Both the position numbers and the translations under genes were made by a program. From positions 274,171 to 338,170 of the forward strand of contig NW_020290013.1 of NCBI RefSeq assembly GCF_003144195.1: a stretch of DNA of 64,000 bases. The letters run 5' to 3'. The notes below the pieces were generated by a model. It saw only the letters and a list, made by a program, of their open reading frames with translations, searched no databases and was not told where the DNA came from. Position 1 is the stretch's first letter; each line of letters starts with the position of its first letter. This stretch comes from Ceraceosorus guamensis. Its lineage: Eukaryota; Basidiomycota; Exobasidiomycetes; Ceraceosorales; Ceraceosoraceae. Below, piece by piece: positions 12,468-24,300 of this stretch.

Positions 12468-13137
12468 CGCGGCCTGGCGAACCGCGCGATTGGCGATGAG
12501 TCGAGAGTATGCCGCGGTATGGCAAGACCCAGCCAGGATCTGGTAATCGCTAGCTTGAGTGGATGATCTTTCCTCGATTGAAAGGTGCTGCAGTAGTCTA
12601 GGCGATGCAATGAACGGGGAGGTGCAGAGAGGTCATGAACTTTGTTGAGGCCTGCATCAGGATGCCCATATCGCGCTGTGCGCCGATGGAGTTCCCCGCG
12701 CCGCTACGAGCAATCACGTGAAAGGCGCATCGGGCATTCTTCTTTTGCAGGGCGCGGAGAACACCGCTTTTGCCGAGGATCCCTGCCGCGCGAGGAAGCG
12801 AAGTCAAGAACTCGTGCCCGGACACTTTGACTTCTCGGTGCTTGCTCAGTTCTGCGAGCTGGTAAGGTCTATGCATTACTTTTCTGCTCGGCACCGTGTG
12901 TGGGAGAGCTGCTTCAATACACACTGGGACACGACAGGCTAAGAAGAAGCGGCTCGATGGTCATAGCAGAGGACGCAGCAAGCATGCAGAGTCTGGCAAG
13001 CGTGGAGCGGCCGGGACAGACCCAGGCAGCTTCGAAAGGTCGCCATAAGAGTCATTAGTGCCATTTATGAGAGTCGCCTGAGATGTCATTGTATCTAGGC
13101 AGGACTCCACCGATTATTGCCATCCGTGATTGTTGAA
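12468..13137. promoter_or_regulatory. TRS130 upstream region with a TCACGTGA site
   Basis: This spacer lies upstream of TRS130 and downstream of the fusion gene. It contains the 8-bp palindrome TCACGTGA at 12714-12721. Small open frames in this spacer (for example 12598-12924 minus) have no recognisable features. Confidence 0.5.
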
Positions 13138-16100
13138 TTACTTGATCGGCCAGATTTCTGCAAAGCAGTCTCTGACATCCTCTACGAATGCAGCAGGCCT
13201 CTCCATGGCTGCGAGAAAAGAGGGTGTGGATCAGTCAACATGCGACTCGAAGGCAGCCAGAGCAGACCCGGGCACGTACCGAAGAAGTGTCCGCCTTGCT
13301 CGTGTTTCCTATACCAAGCAAAGTTGTCGACAGTCGAGCGAATCCACTCTTTGGGAGCCGGCATGATCTCGTATGGGTTGTCTGTGTATCCAAATGGACA
13401 AGGAATCCGATTCTCTGGCCTTGAAATGACGCCTGAGATGACCGGACGACACAGTGTCGAATCACATTCAGAGAGAATCAGAAAATCGAGTTCTTGGACT
13501 TCGACTTACCTTGAAGGCCCGAGGCGGGTCGATTGCGATACGGGTACAGCGACCTCGCCATGGTATCTGTGCACCACCAAAGCGTCAGGCTGGCGAGGAT
13601 CTCCGAGTCCGGAGGGCTGTTGAGCAGCAAAGCATTGTTTGTGTCAACTTGAAAGATCAAACACGCTGATGCGCACCTCGCCGACCTACTCTTGATCGGT
13701 CCACTGCAGGAACTTTTCCCCGATCCACGCCAGCAAAGCAACGGGGCTGTGAATCGCAATGGAACTGCTCAGTCAGTGTCTCATATTCATATACAGGTGC
13801 TCGTGTCCACCTTACCTGGATTCTGTGACGATAGCTAGCGTGCCTGGTCTTGTGCCATGGAATGCTGCATACGCGCTTCCAGTCGTCTGGAATTCGATAG
13901 CTCTAGCAAGTCTGGTGGATTCGTCCTTGTCGAGCAGCGATGGGAATCCGAGTGCCATTTTGGCCAGTCTGTGGGCCACGCCATGCACTGTGAAGAAGCC
14001 CGGCTGTTTCGCGTAGGAACTCCTCGGTAGGGTCCTCGGCATTTCGGCGACGCTTTCGACAAGGGATTTGATGCTGTTTGGAGTGAAGTAGCTGACTATG
14101 CCTCTGATCGGAGGCGGGACCAAGTGACACAGCGACAACAATGGAGGCGCAAGTCGAGGTGGCGGAGCTGGACAGAAGTTGAGGTGGACCGCTTTGCATC
14201 TATTGGGAAACTGAATAGCCATGAAGCGAGCGACTGCATTTGACCAGTCTCCAGCTTGCGCAGCATAGTATGGAAACCCAAGAGTGCGCATGAGCGCATC
14301 CATCAAGGTCGCTTCGTCTAAGTCATCACAAAGGGTTAGGAGAAACGTCAGACAAGTTTGCAGAAGTAGCTTCTAAATTTGTGGCCTCTCACCTCTGACC
14401 AATAGATCGCCCTGTGAGCCGCTCCACTCTCCTTGAACCGGTTCACTGCCACTCCGAGACTTGACCGCAGCATTGGAGCTCCATGCGTAGCCGGTGTGCG
14501 AGGGGACAACCACGTCGAAGGCTGGTACGTCGGTCGGTGCGCTTGGACCAGGATGCTGGCAGGCCAAGACGCTAGATCAGCAAAGCGACGTGCGCATACA
14601 GTCATGATACTTGCTTTCGATCGACTCACAGCTAGAGGCTTAATGGTATCCAAGAACTCCAGAAAGCTTCCAGGCCATCCATGGAGAAGCAAGAGGGGAA
14701 TGACACGCCTTCCAGACCTACGCGCCTCTTCGTAGTCTGGCTTCTCGCGTATGAAGTGCAAATGAACATTCTTGACTGTGATCCGATGGTAAAGCACAAG
14801 GAAGCGGTGAGCGGCGGAGCTTAGGACGCCAGAGTGATGTCGTCGATTGCGCTGACTCCATCCAACAGAGTGTCTGCTTGGCCCACTCACCATGCACTTT
14901 GAAGTGCTCAAAGCTTTTCAATCTCGCCTCCTGAGCTGTCCAAGTGTCATGATCTGCACCCAGTCTCTTCTTTGAATTTCCGTGAGCGCTTCCGTTAAGA
15001 CTCTGGACGCTGCGAGGCGCCAGTTCAAGGGCGACTGGGACGTCAATGCTCCCTCCCTCTGCACTCTTGAGGGAAGTCGATGCGGACGGATGTGTCCCTG
15101 ATTCGGATGCGGCAGAGGTTGCTTGAGGTTCAAGATACGCCGACCAAGACTCGAGCAGGGACCGAAAGCGCTCGTACGTCAAGCCTGCGGATAGCGTCGC
15201 GCATTAGCGTTGGCTTGCTGAGCACGCCGCCTTCTCCACCCTCCCAGACACTCACCAAATCTCTCTTTGTCCGCCTCAAAGGGACTACTGGGGCCTTCTC
15301 TCACTCGCTGCTCGTCCACCGCAGCATCCACTTTGGTGCGCAGGTCTCTCAGGCGCATCTCATCCAGGACAGGCTGGAAGGCGATCGCTTCGCCCCTTTG
15401 CGCTAAATCGCACCTCGGAACTTCAGGCTTCTGGCCTATGGCATCCCAGAAATGTGTGCCGTCCAAGCTTCTTTCCAGGTACGCTGGGGCGGCCTGCGTT
15501 CGGTCGGACCCAAGTGAGTGTGCACGAGGAAGAGCAGAGATGCTGTGCGCTGCGCAGAGTTCTGACACCCATCTCGCAGCGTGCGGTATGCTCGGCGGCG
15601 AAAGTGTGAGTACGAGGAACCACCAGTCGTAGACGTTCGTGTCGGTCACAATCCACCTCTTGCCGAGCAGATTGCTCTTTTGCGCTGATGCAGAGGATCT
15701 CGGCGCATCGCTGGGTCTTGGGCTGCTGCTGCTGGAAGAGGCACGCTCTGGCAACGCCTTGAAGACGCCCACGATTGCTCTGGCTACGTCCTTGCCGTGG
15801 ATGAGGTGCAAGCTGCCCTTGTCTCTAAGCTTGTCTTGACTGGTTGCGACCTTCTTCGCAAAGTTGGCCGGCTGCCTGTCTGCTCCATACAGCCCAGCCA
15901 AGTTGAGCACAGTCATGTTTCGTCCAATTTCTGGTCTGTGAAGCGCCAAGAAGCTCTCCTCGGCCGAAGCTCGAGCGTTTGACGTGTCGATGGGAGAAGT
16001 GGATGTGAAGTGGCCAACAGGTCCCCAGGCACCTGTGCTGCCCAGCAAGATCCAGTTTGCTGCCCCGTGCGAGAGCTCGTAGCCATCTATGAGGTTGTGG

Positions 16101-16393
16101 ACAGCTTCTCGAGATCGCAGCGGAAAGACGATGAGCACGACCTTGGCTTTAGGCAGAGAGTGCCAGAGCGATCTGGAAGCCTTCCCATCAGAAGAGAGTT
16201 CGAAGTGAATAGAGCTGCCAGGAGGGGGAGGGACAGCGCTAGTCGAAGTGGAGCGCTGACGCGAAGTGAAGGCGTACGTGATGCCTTCCAAATTGAGAAG
16301 CGGCAGAAGGAACTGACTGGTCCATCCTGAACCAAGCAGGAGAACATCGACAGGCTGCGAATGCCCAGCATGGGCTGGCGGAGAGATGGTCAT
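13138..16393 (-). CDS. Fusion: NAD(P)-binding Rossmann protein + microsomal-type epoxide hydrolase
   Basis: Nine exons: 16393-15256, 15184-14891, 14775-14630, 14555-14393, 14317-13816, 13746-13690, 13616-13510, 13432-13280 and 13208-13138 (2,631 nt, 876 residues, every junction in frame). Residues ~15-325 form an SDR-like, YeeZ-type Rossmann protein (LLLGSGWTSQFL, NWILLGSTGAWG, LNLAGLYG, HGKDVARAI). From residue ~338 the same exon continues without a stop into an epoxide hydrolase N-terminal domain (LDEMRLRDLRTKV), then the alpha/beta-hydrolase core: HGWPGS oxyanion hole, FDVVVPSHTGYAW, nucleophile Asp in QAGDWSN (~604), SPVALLAWIGEKFLQW, and catalytic His in GGHFF (~851). The start at 16393 is preferred; an in-frame ATG 68 codons upstream (16597) encodes a low-complexity leader. 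Two separate genes would require an unseen stop. Confidence 0.8.
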
Positions 16394-16898
16394 GATTTCG
16401 ATCTCAACATGGGAGTCTTTCGCTGCACAGATAGCTCGGGGGAGCGCTGCTCTTGGTGGGCATGAATGGCCGTGTGGTGTAGGAGGAGGTGCGAGTCTGA
16501 GGTTGGATCTCGGGCGAGAGCTACGAGTTCTGCTGGAAGGAGCGTCAAAGGGCACCGCATGTATGCCCACGCAGCACTCAGACTCAAAGTCGATCATGCG
16601 CTGTGGGGCTTCGCAGCGCCCTTACGGCCGCACCTCACGACTCCAGCTAGGTGGAGGCATGGCAACAAATCACGTGATTACTTGATCCTTCCGATTTTGG
16701 AAGCACCTACACACCAGCCATGTGAGCCCACCTCCGTCTGCCGAATCACCACTCACACTTCGAGGCCATGGGTACAGTACATCGTTTACAGAACCCTCAT
16801 CCAGTATTGAGGGTGCTCCGGCGTACGATTCGGCGCACGGAGCCGCGCGATGAGCGGTCAGTCGACGTGTCAAGTGTGTCTCGCTCTCAAAGCTCACA
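16394..16898. promoter_or_regulatory. Divergent promoter with TCACGTGA site
   Basis: A 505-bp spacer between the fusion gene and the SET-domain gene. It contains the palindrome TCACGTGA at 16670-16677, which matches the core bound by Cbf1/bHLH-type factors in fungi. Its use here is inference. Confidence 0.5.
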
Positions 16899-18607
16899 AT
16901 GCGTCGGAGTCCGCCTCATCCAGACATTTCCTCAGGCCGCGAACGACTGCCCATCCCTTACTACCCAGAAGAAGAGGAGAATTTTACCTCGCCCCATCCG
17001 CCCCAAAAAGCCGTCGAAAGGTGTCTGCTTGGATCGCTCCAGTCATACATCCCAGAGAGCATTGTGCACGAAACTTGGCGCAAAGAGGCTCTCGCTCGTC
17101 TTCTCGACGGAGATCGAGGTGCTGCCTTCGCTCGAACAGGATCGTCAGAGGCCAACGAGATCGAACAATGGCTGCCAAGAGATGACTGGTCCGTATCCGA
17201 CCCATATGAGGGTTCTGGATGCTCCTGCATTGCTAAGCCTGGAGCTCCGTGCTGCACCGCCGACACCGACTGCGAATGTGTCGAGTCCTTTGGTGGGTCG
17301 ACGGGCTTTTGCAACGCCCCTACTCTCACTCGCTGATCGCACAGCCAGCTTGACAATGATAGGAAACTTCTACAGTACCGCTGACGCCCAGCTCAATGGT
17401 CTGGCGAGAATCCTGCATCTCGACGCATTGCCTGCGCGACACGCCTTGAGAGAGTGCACACCTCTTTGTGCTTGCCAGCAGGCTTCGTCTTTCATCAGAT
17501 CGAACAGCATCAGCACACAGCGCGCTGCTGGTCCGGAAGACGAAGCAAGATCCTTCCGTCATCCTGAATTTGTAGACCGAGCCAAAAGGCGGAAGCTGGA
17601 GTCTTTAGAAGTGGGGACAGAATCAAACAGCTACGAAGATCCACAAAAGAGCGAGCGAGCGAGCATCCAATGTGCAAATCGAGTGGTCGGCTCTGGTCTT
17701 GCGTAAGTCTTCGATTCGGATGTGGTGTCAGGCCACTCATGAGCTGCTGATGCTCAAGTGGACCCATTACCGGGCCTTTAGTTGCCGGCTCTACATCCGC
17801 AGCACTGCTCCGAGACTTGGAATATCGCCGCATCGGTGCTCAAAGTCGGAGGGAAATGCCGCCATTTCAGCTGATCTGAAATCGGCTAGTCGGGGCCTTG
17901 GTCTATTCACACACGACTTTATCCCGCGTGGCGCATTTGTCATCGAGTATGCCGGCGAGGTGATCAGCACGCAGGAAGCTCGGAAGAGATGGGTCGAGTA
18001 CCAAAAGCCTTCCATGTGCTCTCCGGGAAAAGGTTCCGATCCTGCCAGCTCCATCGCCATCTCACAATCCGACTTTGGACCTAGACCCAGTGTGAGCAAC
18101 AAAGGAAGCAACTACATCCTCGTTCTGCAAGAGTGGATGAATGTAGGCGCGCATACAGGCCATGCTGGCTTCCCATCATCACCGGATCCTCTAAGTGGAA
18201 CGCAGGCGACCTCGGCTCTGGCACCGAGAGCATATCGCACGAACATCGATCCAACGATTACGGGCAATGCAGGTCGATTTGCAAATCATTCTTGTGAGCC
18301 TAATCTCATCTCGATTCCGGTACGCTGTGATGAGCCCATCAAGCTTTACGATGACACATCTGCCTCGAGCACTTGCGAGACGTATGCTGTGGCGGCTGCG
18401 CCAAGAGCGGCCCTCTTCGCGGCTAGGGACATACAACCGGACGATGAACTGACATTTGATTACTCAGGTGGAGAGCTAGCCCAGCTTGATGACTCGCGAA
18501 AGCACGGCGAGGGTGTAAAGCGAGATGTAGGCAGGAGTGGTGCCACGCCATGTCTCTGCGGTGCCCCATCGTGTAGAGGCTGGATGTACTTTGACCCTGC
18601 TCTGTAG
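16899..18607 (+). CDS. SET-domain histone-lysine methyltransferase (pre-SET/SET/post-SET, H3K9-type likely)
   Basis: Three exons: 16899-17292, 17345-17702 and 17782-18607 (1,578 nt, 525 residues, in frame). A Cys-rich pre-SET region is visible (GCSC, CCTADTDCECV, then RECTPLCACQ and CANRVVG). The SET domain follows: SRGLGLFTHDFIPRGAFV, IEYAGEVI, GRFANHSCEPN (cofactor-binding NHSC) and DELTFDY. The post-SET Cys cluster CLCGAPSC closes the protein. This order is that of SUV39/Clr4/SETMAR enzymes that methylate H3 Lys9 in heterochromatin. Two insertions are unusual: ~75 residues between the last two pre-SET Cys groups, and ~80 residues inside SET before the NHSC motif. The exact substrate is inferred from family only. 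Earlier in-frame starts are possible. Confidence 0.88.
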
Positions 18608-19051
18608 CCCAATGTATGCGCCCTTGCCGATGCGGTTGGGGGTCTTGCTCGTGATGCCAACTTCGAGACTGCATGAGTGTCCATTTGTGAGTCGTTGGGT
18701 CCATGAAAAGCCAGTGTAGGGCGCATTTTGGGTCCAGGATGATGCGCGCTCCGAGGGTGCTTCCGAGCAGCTGGTCCTTCTCACCACGAAGGCTTGTCGC
18801 TGATCTGCCTCGTCTTCCACACGTTGAAGCCTTGCGTCGTGTCCCCAGTCGGCAGTGTCCCCTTCTTCGTGACTCAAATCGGTAGTGTCCCAGGTCAAGG
18901 CTCACAGTCCGGTCATTGAGGCGCCGTTGCTCTGACTACTCTTGTCCATCAGAGATGTCCCACCCCACTTATCCAGCACAGCGCAGTCATTGCAGCGCCC
19001 TGTTTCGCCAGCCTCGGGAGTCCAAGCTTCAGCCCAGCAAAGAGCCTTCAT
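18608..19051. other. Intergenic between convergent SET and RRM genes
   Basis: About 440 bp, no gene supported. The two flanking genes converge here. Confidence 0.6.
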
Positions 19052-19747
19052 TCATGCCTCGGCGTTCAGCTCAGGCGCAGGCGCATCCGGCAGACCCCCA
19101 GGTAGCGGCGCAGCATTCTCTTTGATCCACTCCTGCGAGGTGAAGAGAAGGTTCAATCAGCGAAATGCACCGGCACAGCCGGCACGCCTTCTGGCAAATG
19201 TTTTGGCGAAGCATCGCAGAGTCATCCGCTCTCCATCTCACGTTGCGAGAAGCCACTCACCTCATCTTCCCATATTGGCCTATTTACACCGCCAGCTGCA
19301 GAAGCCTTTGGTGCGCGTGCAATGTTGACGTTGATGATGCGCTGCAAGGAGCATCGTAAGCTTGCAGGTCCAGCTTCTGACTGATAGTAGCAGACACGAG
19401 CACTCACACCTTCTACTTCATTGAGATGCATGTTGTCTATCGCGTCCATCGCCTCCTCTACAGTCGAGAATGTGATGAAGCCGAACCCCCGATTGGCTCC
19501 CTCTGTACGAGGATAGGGGGTGGAGCAGAGCAGCGTCAGCGCGTCCTGCTTAACGGTCTTTGCCACGACTGCACCCGAGAAGTGGACGGCAGCGGAAAAC
19601 GTTGAGCTCACCTTGCTTTGGCGTCACGACATCCACGATCTCCCCAAAAGGTGCAAAGTGTCGCAACAACACGGCAGGATCGCAAACTCCTCCTTCACCC
19701 AACCCGCCTACATAAATGGTCCGCTTCCTTTCCTGCTGCGAGGACAT
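19052..19747 (-). CDS. Small single-RRM RNA-binding protein (cyclophilin-E RRM-like)
   Basis: Four exons: 19747-19612, 19502-19408, 19341-19261 and 19132-19052 (393 nt, 130 residues). It is essentially one RRM: RNP2 is TIYVGGL near the N-terminus, RNP1 is NRGFGFITF, followed by EAMDAIDNMHLNEVEGRII and NVNIARAP. The tail NRPIWEDEEW resembles the end of the RRM of cyclophilin 33/PPIE, but no cyclophilin domain is present. The protein ends 20-odd residues later in a Pro/Ala-rich tail. A role in spliceosomal or mRNA binding is inference. It could be a free-standing RRM paralogue of the cyclophilin-linked domain. Confidence 0.85.
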
Positions 19748-20312
19748 GATGTGCTGCTTTGATGCGCTGCTCAGGAGGTGTGGATATTGGGGACGGTCCT
19801 TCAGGTGTGAGGTGACAACCGACGAGTGTAGAAGGCGGCGTCGGTGTGCTGTGGAGCGGCATTAAGTTGCCTGGAGAAGCAGCCTACGTGGCCACTTTCT
19901 CGACTCAGGAAGACGCAATCTTGAATCAGTGAATCAAGAATCGCTGCGTTTGCTTCTTGCTGCCGCGCGAAAAGCTTGGTGGGACGCGTCGCCTTGACGC
20001 ATTCACGTGATTTGGCGCCGCGACGGGGTCAAGAGTCAGACGTCAAGTTAAAAAGAGAGTTTAATCTTCATTAGAAGAGTCTTTTCTGGGTCCAAAGTCA
20101 TCAGACCATTTAGTATAGTAGTCATATCACGAATATTAATAATCGTGAATAATGACATCACCCGCACTCAAGCATTTTTGATTCGTCCCCCAGACCCATC
20201 CGTATAACGCTCTCTCACTCGCATTCACTCATGACTCACGACTAACGTGCAGATATTCGGCATGCTATGAGACAGTCCCGCAAAGAAAGCTTGCATTCTG
20301 TAGACCCGTCAA
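19748..20312. promoter_or_regulatory. Upstream region of the RRM gene, with TCACGTGA and an AT-rich patch
   Basis: This 565-bp spacer has TCACGTGA at 20003-20010. Immediately beyond, 20041-20165 is clearly AT-richer than the surroundings and carries no open frame. Confidence 0.5.
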
Positions 20313-20879
20313 TCACGATTGCAGAGCGTCACGCGCGAGAACCAAGGTCAACGTGCGCCTTGTAGACAATTCAGAGGTTCCAGGCTCGGCCTGTAGCTCC
20401 AGCTTCGGACGGCAGGCTATGATCCGACTCTAACAGCTCAGAACTCTCGCGCACTCGCAGCTCATCGCTACAAAGCAGCGCGAAGCATGAGCTCTACTCA
20501 CCTCAGCAGCTCGAATGGTAGCTGATCTGTCCTTCCGCACCCGAGACGTCCGTTCGTAAGCGTTCAGCAAATCGCAGGAAGTCACGCCCTCCGCTCCCCT
20601 CTGCTGTCGACTACACGATCGATGGCGGCAAAGTGGCAAGAGAGCAAGGGCATCTGCTGCGTCCGACATGAGCAGCAGTCGTGGCCCCTCAGTGGCGATG
20701 CGTCACCTCGCGAGCTCGTGGGATGGAGCTCTCTCGCCACCTCTTAGATTTCTGAACGCGAACCAACCCCGATCGAGCTCCTTGGCCGGATCGCGCCACG
20801 CATACAAACGGCCATTGACCACAGAAGATGCGTACATTGCTGTCCCTGCTGCGAAGGCGCAGCGTTCGACGAGCTCGCT
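20313..20879 (-). CDS. Small unknown protein, 5' end unresolved
   Basis: Three in-frame exons can be joined: 20879-20707, 20610-20502 and 20429-20313, with 96- and 72-nt introns and good donors/acceptors (GTGACG..TAG, GTGAGT..TAG). The joined reading frame includes FAAGTAMYASSVVNGRLYAW, DLLNAYERTSRVRKDRS and LELQAEPGTSELSTRR and ends in TGA. I do not recognise the family. The first exon shown must be internal or preceded by a short start exon, because the upstream frame has a stop. An overlapping 141-codon plus-strand frame (20668-21093) is the alternative and looks less protein-like. Confidence 0.45.
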
Positions 20880-21378
20880 CTTCGGCAATCATCATCTGAT
20901 GGACGCCCACAATACATCCTGCGCCGCGTTGCAGGTCTCCTCGATTGAGATCGAACTTACTCACTGTGCAACCTTGTCACCAGAAGCGAGCTCCGCCGGA
21001 ACACTTCTTGGCCTCGCAAGACTCGGAGGCGCCAGTACTGTTGTTTCGCGGGAAGTCGCGGCCAGATGCGCAAAGCTAGTGGCAAAGTGGTGACCTTTGC
21101 AGTCGTTGGCTGAGACAACGAGGTCGCGCAAAGGCAGCCACGGCGCCGCCACTGCCCAGTGGCAAACGGCTTCGGGGCCTCTGAGAGATGGGATGGTTGG
21201 ACGGGCGCTTGAGTCGCCCTGAAAACTTAAAGCCTTCTCCATCTCGACCATTCCGCCGCTGGTGTCAAGACCTTCGCTGCTTTCCTCACACAAGACTCTT
21301 TTCTAGCTTCAGTCTGCAATTCGGCATCGATACTGCTTCCCTCTACAGCTTAGGTGGGCGCAAACTTCATCTGGCCTG
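20880..21378. other. Spacer, probably containing the 5' end of the minus-strand gene
   Basis: About 500 bp between the unresolved minus-strand gene and the AT-hook-like gene. A minus-strand open frame at 20961-21293 ending near a GTGAGTAAG donor may be its first exon, but no phase-compatible junction to 20879 was found. Confidence 0.35.
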
Positions 21379-24300
21379 ATGTGGCAGCTGAGGAACTGGC
21401 CTATGCCTGCTCTAGCCGTGTGTATAATTCTCATCGCAGTGAGCGGCACGGTCAATGCATTGCCCCCAGCATTCCCTGCCAGCCAGCTGAACATCGAGCT
21501 CGCACACGACGCAACGCACGGAGAGCTCAGAAGGTGGGATGTCGAGGACGTCAGACATGCTGCTCATCACTACTACGTGAGCACCCTTCAGCCTTTTGGC
21601 GAAAGTCACCATTTTAGGGAAAATCCACACACGTTTGAGGTGCGCATTGACTCCCTGCTCGCTCGCCAAGGGTACGCTCTCACAGTAGCTCCTTCTTTAC
21701 CAAAGGTCATCCACCCTTTCCAATTCGACCCTCCGAACCGTCAAGCTGTCGTGCGCGGATATTACAAGACTGCAGATGGAATTCGCATTCCGAATCATCT
21801 CAAGAGTGGGCGAGTAAGATTGAAGAGCCTGACGCATGATGCGCGTGCGCTCGTGCACACTGTCCCATTAGCCCCCAATCAGAAGGTTGTCTCGCACGGC
21901 TTCAGGTTTCGTAAAGGCGAACGGGAAGCAGAGCCCTACCACGCGAACTCGTACCGTCCTACAACTCCTGGCCATGTTCACGTCAAGCCTCCGGCCAGGT
22001 TCACGCAGAGGCAACAAGAAGAAGAGGCTTACGCCAGATCTTTTGGAGCTATTCAGCGCTACCATACAAACAGAGTTGGAGTTGAGAATCCGCTCAGGGT
22101 GCACCACTATGAAGTGAGTGCGCCAAGTCACTGAAATCTTTTGGCCCTCTAATGCTCGTTCTTGTGATGCTGAGGCGGCCCACCATTGTTCTGCTCGGCA
22201 AGATGTTGGAGTCAGCTAAACCAGGCCCGGATGGCCACGAGACGGTCAAAGCTCTAGCCATCGATCAGAACAATAGACCTATTCGACCGACGTACGACCC
22301 TGGCACGATCGAACACGACGTTCCGTTGTCGAGTAGCCATGTTCCTCGATCCCACACAGCGTACAAGGAAGCTGTAAGGGACGCGCCGTCCCATCCGGAA
22401 GCCACTTCGGATGGCAAGTCGCTAGAATCAAGCTCAGCAGCAGGGAAGCAAGCAGCTGCTCTAACGAACCAGTCAACAGCAGGGAGCTCGAGTCTCGACC
22501 CTGCAGCGCTACCGTTTGTGCCATCATTTGCAGCCCGCCCCTCTCCTTCACCTTTGGCTGGGTCGATTGGGACGAAACAGGCAGAGCTGCGCAAGCGCAC
22601 ATTGGGCAGGATATCGGAGGGGTTCAAGTCCGCAGAAGCAGGTTCGGCACTGGCAAAGACCTCGGAACAGGCCAGCTCTGATGCTGCCTCGCACGCCAGC
22701 CGCAATATCGATGCCGGTCTTGTGTCGCACGGCAGTCTCGCTGACAATAGAGTCACCCAGCTAAGAGTCGCGGACGCCGGCCGACCTGTGGCGACAACGT
22801 TCCCTACAAGGCGCACATTCGTCTCCGGCAAGTCGGTAGGAAGGCCTCGTCTGACTCCAGAAGGCGTGAAGATGACACAATGGCGGGATCTGAAAGCGCT
22901 GGAACAGGGCACGGCCAACCAGCCACCGCTCGATTACGCTGGAGACAGAAGGAAAGCTCAGCTTCTCGGCATACCAATCAAGAAAATCAGGGGAAGACCT
23001 CGAAAGTGTGCGGAAGGCTGCGCTACGACACAGCGTACTCAGCGTAGATTGGCACGTCAAGCTGCTGGCTTACCACCGATTCAGAGAGGACGTCCACGCC
23101 TGCGCGAACTGCCTCAAGCTGAGATAGCCGAGACTTCTCGGGTCATCAGCAAGCCCTCCGGTGACGGTAAGCGTCGCGGCCGGCCAAAGCTTCTCATCGG
23201 CGGTGGTCGTTCAACGCAGGCGCAGCGGGAGAGGGAAAGGAGGGAGGCTGCTGGGCTCCCCAAGAGGCCAACTGGGCGTCCTCAAGGAGCTAAATTTGTC
23301 CAGGACCTCAACAAGCCACCTTCTCGACTAGGCCGGCCCAAACAGTCGCAGCAGCATAATCTTGCGGCGACCTCGGCCCATGTAGGGGCAGCGCATCCGT
23401 CCCTTCTCAGCGATCCGATGCTCGTCCACACAGATTCACGCTGTGAGTAGACTGTTTTCGCTTTGAAGTACAAGCTTCGCTCGTTGGTTCACTGACGGAC
23501 ACGGTGGCTCGCATCTGCACCCTTCGACTTGCAGTCACGCAGTCGGCATCCTTCCGCCGCATCGCTCCTGCTACACCCGAGCAGGGGGGTCAGCTCCCTC
23601 ACCTGCACCGCCGTTCGCTCCAGCCTCCTTGTCGGAGTTGTAGCGTGCCAGCGGACCTCTCCATGACAAAACGAGGAGACATGGTCAAGATTTCAGGAGC
23701 GCCGGAAGCAGTAGTGGTGCGTCACTCACCATGCTCCTCACGACGATGAGAAGATTCTGACGCTGCACGAAAGATCCGCGCAGCTTTTGGCCCGAGGCAA
23801 AGCGCCACTGAATCCAAAGCTTCCACTAGCTCCTGAAAAGCCCGCGTTGCTGCTCGAGAGTCTCCGCGAGAAGGCTTCCAAGCGCAGTTGGGGCGGCCTC
23901 TCGCGCTCGAGGCTCCACGATCATAGAAAATGGCTTCGGGACCACGGCCAGGCTCATCTGTTGAATGCCATCATGCCTCTACCCAAACCTGGTCCACCCA
24001 AACCAAGGGGAAAACTGCTGCTGGGTGAAGGAACGCCACAAACAAAATCGAAGCACCGCCGAATCCTCAGGTCTCTGGGCGTGGACAATGATTTGATTTG
24101 GGAGGCCGTGCCAGGGAACAAGGGCAAAGCAAGGTCACTCGGCTGCCGCCGCGGAGAGCCTTGCAGTCTTGCGAAGACAACACTGATCTTTGAGAAGCAG
24201 CGCGCAGCAGCGGTGGAGAATATAAGGCGATATGGTATCGCGGCGAGGTGGAAGGGCCCTGCTGCCAAGCGATTAGAAGATGCTCTGGGTAGGAGCGCGC

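Noticed and set aside
15256-15460. Splitting the Rossmann/epoxide hydrolase model into two genes
   Set aside because: No in-frame stop exists between the two domains, the hydrolase N-terminal domain starts upstream of the only nearby Met, and no good donor/acceptor pair lies in the linker.
20668-21093. 141-codon plus-strand ATG frame
   Set aside because: The overlapping minus strand gives spliceable, phase-consistent exons with more protein-like content; kept only as an alternative.
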